Positions 56,455-64,000 of a stretch of DNA of 64,000 nucleotides are shown here, piece after piece. A program made the translations under genes and the position numbers. Source of the DNA: Carya illinoinensis (Eukaryota > Streptophyta > Magnoliopsida > Fagales > Juglandaceae); the NCBI RefSeq assembly GCF_018687715.1, contig NC_056758.1:29390967-29454966 (forward strand). The letters are read 5' to 3'. Position 1 is the first letter of the stretch; each line of letters starts with the position of its first letter. The notes under the pieces were generated by a model, which was not told where the DNA came from, ran no database searches, and was given only the letters and a program-made list of their open reading frames with translations.

Positions 56455-59400
56455 ATGGTTGAAACCAGACGCAGCTCCTCCTCTTCCAAACGTGCCCTCT
56501 CCTCCCCTCCTCCCACCACCGCCAAACGATCCAAGGTACCCTCTTTATCCTTTACGGTTGTCTAGGTGCATATGGGTGTGTGAGATTTCTGGGTCCAGTG
56601 TATGTTTTATTTTTGTTCTATGTATGCATATTGTTGGGGGTATGGTTTTTTTTTATTTTTGGATTGATTGTGGCGTGAAACTCTAGGTATCCGAGGCGTC
56701 CTCGTCAACCAATGATGCTCTGAGCGCTCCGTCGGTGGAGAATTTAGGTCCAGTTAAGGAATCTGGGTCAGAAACTGGAGACCCGGAGCTGCAATCCCCT
56801 GATCTGCTGAACACCGGTTCGCCAAAGCCCACTGATGCCTGCGATGCGGATAAATGTGCTGGTTTCGTTGTCGAAGGCGAGGCCTTGGTGTCGTCGCTGT
56901 CTTTGGGTAAAGTAACTTCGAAGCTTTAGCTTTTGCATGTGCTCTTGAGTGTGTTTGAAATCTGGGTTTTTGTTTGAGTTGTACATTTAGGTGGTTTTAT
57001 TTTTTGTTCTGGGGTTTGTGGTGGATTTAGGTGGAACTGCCGTGGATGCTGATAAATCAAAGGCGGCGGGCACTGCACTACGTTCGAAGAAGCGTCCTAC
57101 AAAGCTGACCAAATCGAGTTCCAAAGCCGCTTGGGGAAAGCTTCTTTCCCAGTGCTCTCAGGTGGGCTTTTCTTATTTCCCTGTGCTTCCTCCGAAATCT
57201 GGATTATTTTGATGCGATCGTTGCTCTGTTTGGTTTATTGGGAAAATCCATGGAGAGGAAAGAATTACATTTTGACGGCTGTTTGTTACTTGAACGTTTC
57301 CAAATAGAATCAATATTTTATCTTGTTGCATTCTCCTGGGTTTTCTAAGCAATCGAGCCAGGACTCTGGGTTTTTTGTATTGAACTTTTGAGATTTGGTT
57401 GAATTGGTTATACATGATTTGTTAAATCTTTTATTGGGTTATGCATGATTTTTTGAGCTGTGACTCCCTTCTCAAGCCTGCATTTGTTAGATCTGCTAGG
57501 CCTGATAAAATTGTTTTGGTTGCCTTCTTTATGGTGGGTACCTTTTGTCTGGAGTAGCAGTGTGAAGTGGGGAAGTTTGATTTCTGTTCAAGTAAGTTGA
57601 AATCACGAAGGGAAAAAGTAGGCATGGATCAATTACTTTCATTTGGAATGTGACCCTGTAATTCTTCTCATTAGGGAGGTTTGCAATTGGACTGGTAATT
57701 ATTGGATAAGTAGAAGATGAGACTTTACAATGGCCTTAAACTTGATATGCTTTTTGGCGATAAATTTGTTACTACCATTTTACTTGAACTTAGTCTTGTT
57801 TGCATTTATAATCTTTTTAAGAATATCCTACGAAAAAAATGATTGCTTTTAAGACTAATTTATATTTTGAAAGAATAAAAAGGGAAAGGGGGTAAGAAGC
57901 TAAATCAGTTTAAGAAAGTGCTACCAGGGGAAAAGATTACATTGTTACTCTACAGAGAGGGAAGCTTTATAGAGAAGGGTAGTGAAAACAGAATATCATT
58001 TGAATGGAGGATAGACTAAAGTGGTACTGGGTCCTTATGGAGTTGCGTTTGGAAATGCATTAGGAGGGGTGGGGAGATTTTTGAGTTTTTTCAGATATGA
58101 AGTTGGGGATGGAATTAACATGAGGCTTTGACATGACCTATGGTGCGGGGATCAACCATTAAATGACTTTTCTGTAGTCGTTCTGTATTGCTTGTAGTAC
58201 GGAGGTGTGGGTAGTTGATTATTCAATATTATATGAAACTCTTCAGTGAAATTTATCTTTTATTAGATCTGTTCAAGATTGGGAATTATTTTTTTTGAAT
58301 GTTGTACTCTCTCAAAGTGAGACAAGGTGGTGAAAATAGTATTTAGTGGTTCCCTTCCAAGAGGAGGAAGTTTGAAGTTAGGTTGCACTATCAAGCATTA
58401 TTTATGTTGGAAGATTATTTTCTGTAGAAGAGTTTTTGAAAAGTTAATGTGCCTGTGAAATGTTATCGTGTGGATGGTGGACCTTGGGAAGGTTTTGACT
58501 TTATATAACCTAAGGGAGAAATTTATATAAATTTCTGTGATGGATTGGTATTGTATGTGCAATGGAAGCAGGGAATCCATTAGTCATCTTCTCCATTGTG
58601 AAGCAGGAAGACTGCAATTTTAAGCCTTGTCAGAGTAGAATGGGGTCATGCCTAGAAGGGTGATGGAGTTATTAGATTGTTAGAGTTCGATTGGGAGATC
58701 ACCCAGTTTTAGCTGCTTTGAGGACAGTACCTTTTGTTTATTGCAGAGCATATGGAGAGAGTGCAGTGGAAGATGCTTTGAAGATTGTGAGATGCTGGTA
58801 GTTGATCTATAGAAGATATTGGTCAAATACTTCATACATGGATGACGATGTATAATATTTCCCAAGTTTGTAATATTTCTGGATTTATGAATTCTTGTAC
58901 TTCTTTTAACCATTAAAGGGATTCTCTCTCTCACTTATAAAAAAACAGGGTTATCTCATCTATATACATCTTGTGTACTAGGGTTGTGCTTTTAATGAAA
59001 TGAATTCACTCATCAAAGTGTAAGTAGGAGGAGGAGGGAGGAGGATGACTTGGTGTTCTCATGAGGGGTGGAAGTGACATTACTGGTTCAGAACGGTGGT
59101 CTTATCATGTATCCTCTGTTTCATGAAGAAAAAAAACCTTACTCTTCATGTCTTCCTCAATCCGGAGTGTTGTTCAATGCAGGTTTAGAATGCCTGTATT
59201 TCTTGAGACATGAGTTTGGATCATGATGCAACCTGCAGAATTGATGGGAAAGTTGCTTGAAGTTCTCTTGTGAGGCTTTTAGTGGTGTGTACTAATTGCT
59301 TAGCTTGTCAATTTCTTCTTTCCTTGGCCAGAGTGTCTTAGTGAAAAATTTTCTGGAAGTGTAAATAATAATTTGTCAAAGAAAGCAGAACGCTGCTAAT

Positions 59401-62400
59401 AGGAGCCCAGCCCCCGCCCCAGCTAAGAGCAAGGTGAAAGAAGATGATTTGGTGTACTCTTGAGGGGTGGAAGTGACATTACCGGTTTAGAAGGGTGGTC
59501 TTATAATGTATCCTCTACTTATGAAGGAAAAAACCTTACTCTGCATGTCTATGTGGAACCGTTAGTGTTGCGTGATGCAGGTTTAGAATGCCTGTATTTA
59601 TTGAGATATGAGTTTGGATCATGAGATGCAGCCAGTAGAATTGATGGGAAAGTTTTTTGAAGTTCTCTTGTGAGGCTTTTAGTGGTGTGCAGTGATTTCT
59701 TTTCTTTTTTTGATTGGCACCAGATGTCCCGACTAATCCTGGGGGTGCATAGACCCTCGGCAAGGAGTTTCCTGCAAGTGCATATTGGGTAATTCAAGGG
59801 AAAAATCCTCTAGTCCGATGGCCCTAGAGATTGCTTGCACCTAAGGGGATTTGAACCTTAGACCTAGGGGAAGTATACCCTCAAGCCCAAAGCCTTTACC
59901 ACTTGAGCCAAGCCCTAGGGGTTTGGTGTGCAGTGATTTCTTAGCTTGTCAAATTTCTTCTTTCCTTGGCCAGAGTTGCTTAGTGGAATCTATGGAAGTA
60001 TAAATATTATCAAAGAAAGCAGAAAGTTCCTAAGAAGCTCCCCAGCAACCCCCCCCCCCCCCCAAAAAAAAAAAAAAAAAGAGGACCACCCACCCAGCCA
60101 AGACTCAAGAAGAGCAAGGTGGAGAGTATGGTTGTGAGTCCAAGACCCTTGGGTGTGTTTTTTACTTACCAATCAGTGAAAAAGAAAAAAGAAAAGAATA
60201 GCACAACTGAGAACGTGCCTTTCCTTTTTTGTTTTTGGTAACATTTATCCTTCGAAGAAGGTATTTTATCCTATCCTTTTGATTTGTCTATTGAGAATTT
60301 CTTCTTCTCTTTTTGCCAAAAGTTGTTTTTCCCTTTAATCATTAATGTACTTCCTACCAAAATTTTTTTCATGCAGCCTTTTCAACATATCATTGTTTGT
60401 TTTGGCTGATCAAGAAACTAATGGATATTATTGTTGAGATGAAAAGCTTAGTTGAAAAGAATCTGTAACTTGGTTAATGAAACTCGCCCTCTTCCCATCT
60501 CTCTTAATCTTAGTTTTTTCCTTGCCTTAAAAAACTTGGATCCTGTTTTTTATTACAAATATATCCTGGAGTCCGAATCTGCTTAATTAGCTTCAATCCT
60601 TGTATATTTTGGGGGTGAATTATGGTTGCCACAGTAAACAGGTAAATGAGGACTTGATTTTTATTTCTCATTTCTTACCGTTTCTTTACCTAGAATTTTT
60701 TATTTTATTTATTTCTCATCTCTTCTAGTGAGGCAGGCAGGGTCTTAACTTGATCTTGATGTTGTATCATTGCTTTTGAACTAATCTGCTGTTTGGTCCT
60801 TATCTTTTCCCAGAACCCTCACCTGTCATTATGTGGTACTACCTTCACTGTTGGTCAAAGCCCTCAATGCGATTTGTGTATTAATGATGAATCCATTAGT
60901 GCTAAATTGTGTAGATTCAAGCACATAGAGGTTGGTTCTCTTTACAGTGCAAGGACCTTGCTTATATATTTCAGATGACTCGTAATACTACTGACCTGTT
61001 TTTTTTTTTTTTTTTTTTGTTGAAAATAATTCTGGATAGCGTGAAGGGTCATCTGTTACATTACTGGAAGTCACTGGGGGAAAAGGTGTCGTGCAAGTAA
61101 ATGGCAAGACCTATAGAAAGAATTCTAGTGTAATTCTAAGCGGAGGTGATGAGTTGGTCTTCAGCACTTTTGGGAAGCATGCATATGTATCCTTTAAACC
61201 ACACCCCCCCCCCCCCCCCCCCCCCCCCCCCAAATTTTTTTACAGTGAATCCCATCGTGGGTAAAGCTGTTTAATTTATTTATTTTAAAACATCCCCCCA
61301 CCCTTCAGAAAAAGAAGAAATCCCTTTGTTTTCTTTTGACGTGGTGGCTTGGTGTGATACAGTTGCTTCATGCAATCTTTTTTTTTCTCATATGGATATT
61401 CTATATATTCCTTGACATGAAATCAGATCTTTCAGCAGCTCACCAGTGATAATTTAGCTGCTCCTGTAAGTATATTAGAAGCACATAGTGCTCCAATAAA
61501 GGGGATTCATATCGAGGCAAGATCTGGGGACCCCTCAGCTGTTGCTGGAGCATCAATTTTAGCTTCTTTGTCTAATTTGCCAGAGGAGCTAACCTTACTT
61601 CAGGAACCTGCCAAGACTGGTGAGGATGTGGAACAGAATACTGAGATATCCACGCTACCTTCTGGATGTGGAGGGTCAGATGATCATACTCCAGACATTG
61701 ACTTGAAGGATAGTGCTAATGATAATGATCTTGCCGGTATTTCTCCAAGAGAGAAAACTATTGTTCCATCCCCTGATGCTGTCAATGAGAACCCTAATCT
61801 TGCTAATCTTGGATTGGATCCTTTTATGGACTCTGATGTTGGAAAAGTCCCTCCAGCAAACTATGAATTAAGGCCACTATTGCGGATGCTTGCTGGTGCA
61901 TCTTCAGATTTTGGTTTAAGCAGCAGCATCTCTAAAAGACTTGATGAGCAGAGGGAAATGAGAGAAATCCTTAAGGATTTTGATCCTCCATCAAATTTGA
62001 TAAGTAGGAGGCAAGCATATAAGGATAGATTACAACAAGGAATTTTCAGTTCTGACAATATTGAAGCCTCATTTGACAGTTTTCCATATTACTTGAGGTA
62101 TAAAAATTTACTTTTATTTTATAATTAGGTTGTACGTCATTTGAAACTTATTTTAATCATTGCATATGCTTTATTTGGCAATGTGTTGCACATTCCATGC
62201 CTAGGAAACTACACAAAGAAAGAAAAAGAAAAAGGCATATCGTTCCTGTACTTCCTTGTTTGATCCAGGCTGATAGCCTGATATTGCCCGTACATGTTAC
62301 ATATCCTGCTGTACATTGGAGACTTATCTTCTTTGAATTATGTGTGATGTGGCAGTGATACTACCAGGGATGTTTTGATTGCTTCAACGCATGTTCATTT

Positions 62401-64000
62401 GAAATGTAATAAATTTGTGAAGTATGCCTCAGACCTACCTACTGTGTCCCCACGTATATTACTCTCTGGTCCTGCAGGTAATCTGCCATTTCTGTGTTGA
62501 TGTGATTCCTATGTTGTGCGTGTTGAAGTTTTTCTACTCCTAATCCTGGATGAGACATTGTCAATGGAATTTTATAGGTTCAGAGATATATCAGGAGACT
62601 TTGGTAAAGGCGCTTGCCAAACATTTTGGCGCTAGACTGCTAATCGTTGATTCTCTTCTGTTGCCTGGTGTAAGCTTCCTTGATGTCTTTATATAATTTT
62701 CTCTTTCATTTTTGAAATTTACCTCCTCTGTGTTGTAACGATTTTATTACTGTCTTTTAAGCTGCAATTTTCTGTTAACAAAAGCTGTTCTACATTATTG
62801 TAATATAAGCTTTTGGTTGGACCAAATAATTATCAGTTTGCATGCATCTTACCTTTTTTTTGCACCCTTGCAAATAATTTTAGGGACCACCACCAAAAGA
62901 TTCTGATTCTGTGAAAGAAGCTTTGAGGCCTGACCGAGCATCAATTTTTGTTAAACGAGCTGCGCAGGCTGCTGGGTTTCAGTTTAAGAAACCAGCTTCT
63001 AGCGTTGAGGCTGATATTACAGGTGGATCCACATTAAGTTCTCAGGCTATGCCGAAGCAGGAGGCATCCACTGCATCATCAAAAAGCACTACACTCAAAG
63101 CAGGCATGCTATTCCTCTGCTCTCTTCTGTAACTATAATATATGGATGATTGATTATCCATGTGCTTGGTTACTATGCTATGAATGGTTGTATCATTATT
63201 TATTTAGTATACACATAATTTATTGCTGCATCATGTAAAATTTACAGGTGATAGAGTAAAATTTGTCGGTACAATACCTTCTGGAGTTCCTCCATTGCCT
63301 AATTGTCCGCTAAGGTATTCTTTTTGCATGCTATAAACCGCATACCATTTATTATCATATAAGGATTGATTGGGGATTGGGGTTTTATTTTGTGTATCAG
63401 GATCTGGTACTAATTCTTTGTATTGAGGGAATGATTAGTGATCTTTTGTATTAATTTCTTTGATGCAAAATTAAAGGTATTTTGTGTAAAACACCTATGT
63501 TGTTGCAAATTTATTTATTTGTATTTAGTTCATCCCTAAGCAGGGGACCAACAGTTGGTTGTCGTGGCAAAGTTGTTCTTGCTTTTGAAGAAAATGGTAA
63601 TTCAAAAATTGGGGTTAGATTTGATAAATCAATTCCAGATGGCAACAATCTCGGTGGCCTTTGTGAAGATGACCATGGTTTCTTTTGTTCGGGTGATTCC
63701 TTTGATCCAGATCTCCTCTATTTTCTTCATTTTGAATCCTGGCTTTCTATTTGTTGCAGTTTTCTGTTGTCTTGTGTGACTTATTGATACTTTACTCTGC
63801 AGCCAATAGTTTACAACGCTTAGATGGTTTTGGAGGTGATGATATTGACAAGCTTGCTATTAATGAGCTCTTTGAGGTAGTTCCACTCTTTACTGGTCTA
63901 AGTGGTGGTGGTGGTGGTGTTTTGGAATCAAGATTGAGATGTCTCGTGTTTGTAGGTTACTGCTAAAGAAAGTAATGTTGGTCCATTAATATTGTTCATC
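56455..64000 (+). CDS. FHA-domain AAA-type ATPase (N-terminal 712 residues; gene runs off the right edge)
   Basis: Thirteen exons join in frame: 56455-56535, 56687-56906, 57031-57161, 60814-60930, 61040-61186, 61427-62097, 62356-62477, 62578-62669, 62884-63103, 63248-63314, 63544-63692, 63803-63876 and 63956-64000. The N-terminus (MVETRRSSSSSKRALSSPPP) is basic and Ser-rich and looks nuclear. An FHA phosphopeptide-binding domain spans about 145-235 (TFTVGQSPQCDLCI, GGKGVVQVNGKTY). An acidic linker follows. Exons 6-8 hold the first ATPase-like part: LDEQREMREILKDFDPP, ILLSGPAGSEIYQE (a degenerate Walker A, near 490-503) and ARLLIVDSLLLPG. The C-terminal AAA module lies beyond the window; relatives are about 1,200 residues. 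All introns are GT-AG except intron 9 (GC-AG). The closest relative I recall is Arabidopsis At4g02480. The 3.65-kb intron 3 is full of transposons. No exon is broken. Confidence 0.93.
57940..58947 (+). mobile_element. LINE 3' fragment in AAA-gene intron 3
   Basis: Broken plus-strand frames show the zf-RVT-side block of plant LINEs: VVLGPYGVAFGN, SFFRYEVGDGINMRL, HDLWCGDQPLNDF, then YCLxY..., and later CAMEAGNPLVIFSIVKQEDC and LIYRRYWSNT. The end TCTCTCACTTATAAAAAAAC resembles the 3' end of such elements. Many stops and shifts are present. It lies in the same sense as the host gene. Confidence 0.65.
59044..60122 (+). repeat. Tandem duplication (about 0.4-kb unit) in AAA-gene intron 3
   Basis: Copy 1 (59044-59440) and copy 2 (59443-60122) share GATGACTTGGTG / GATGATTTGGTG, GAGGGGTGGAAGTGACATTA, ATGTATCCTCT, GTTTAGAATGCCTGTATTT, TTGCTTGAAG / TTTTTTGAAG, CTTCTTTCCTTGGCCAGAGT and GAGCAAGGTG. 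Copy 2 is longer because of a SINE insertion and a C/A homopolymer run at 60050-60080. Confidence 0.85.
59702..59923 (-). mobile_element. tRNA-derived SINE (copy 2) with a perfect 19-bp target duplication
   Basis: Minus-strand A box TGGCTCAAGTGG (59911-59900) and B box GGTTCAAATCC (near 59853-59843), with an A-rich 3' end, match the copy at 602-829. The host sequence TGGTGTGCAGTGATTTCTT occurs exactly at 59683-59701 and 59924-59942. Copy 1 of the surrounding duplication lacks the insert, confirming insertion after the duplication. Confidence 0.93.
61204..61231 (+). repeat. Homopolymer run of 28 C in AAA-gene intron 5
   Basis: An uninterrupted C run immediately downstream of exon 5, followed by AAATTTTTTT. 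Its length is likely variable and hard to sequence. Confidence 0.95.
63104..63247 (+). other. GC-AG intron (intron 9 of the AAA-ATPase gene)
   Basis: The exon ends CTCAAAGCAG and the intron starts GCATGC; the acceptor is TTTACAG|GTGATAG. Only this donor keeps the frame through AGDRVKFVGTIPSG. CAG|GC is the usual context for the minor class of GC donors. Confidence 0.85.

Overview
This is nuclear DNA from a eudicot plant. The evidence is AT-rich intergenic DNA, genes split by short GT-AG introns, Ty3/gypsy and LINE relics, a tRNA-derived SINE, and many foldback MITEs. Several MITEs carry GATGAGATGAG-type ends that I associate with walnut and hickory genomes (Juglandaceae). That placement is inference from memory. 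I see no bacterial, organellar or CRISPR-like content.

Four host genes are supported. (1) The 5' part of ALG3, an ER mannosyltransferase, lies on the minus strand at the left edge, with four exons between 1086 and 2837. (2) A complete single-exon TSPO gene lies on the plus strand at 26351-26914, with a TATA box and ABRE/G-box elements upstream. (3) A complete four-exon AlkB-like 2-oxoglutarate/Fe(II) dioxygenase lies on the minus strand at 38813-41158. (4) The first 13 exons of a large FHA plus AAA-ATPase gene lie on the plus strand from 56455 and run off the right edge. From memory, ALG3 and TSPO are neighbours in Arabidopsis, and so are the AlkB-like and AAA-ATPase genes. The window therefore appears to hold two old gene pairs pushed apart by transposable elements.

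The rest is mobile DNA. 3-11.7 kb: MITEs, a dead PIF/Harbinger transposase and a 2.16 kb solo LTR with a perfect 5-bp target duplication. 11.7-18.5 kb: a tandem array of about five 1.1 kb units, into which a Tourist-like MITE and an 0.85 kb TIR element inserted. 18.5-26 kb: Harbinger relics and a 1.94 kb solo LTR that carries an 11-unit hairpin array in an a-b-c higher-order pattern. 27.2-37.2 kb: a whole but inactivated Tat-lineage Ty3/gypsy element with gag, pol, a second RNase H, a 78-bp tandem repeat and an antisense ORF. The middle of that antisense ORF appears inverted. 41-56 kb: AT-rich spacer with MITE families, a hAT element with a nested LTR-like insertion, a (GA)n array of about 126 bp, and a 5'-truncated LINE with a 14-bp target duplication. 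Intron 3 of the AAA gene holds a LINE fragment, a 0.4 kb tandem duplication and a SINE with a perfect 19-bp target duplication inside the second copy.

No gene cluster or new enzymatic system is visible. The observations most worth following are the hairpin array, the 1.1 kb array and the rearranged antisense ORF.
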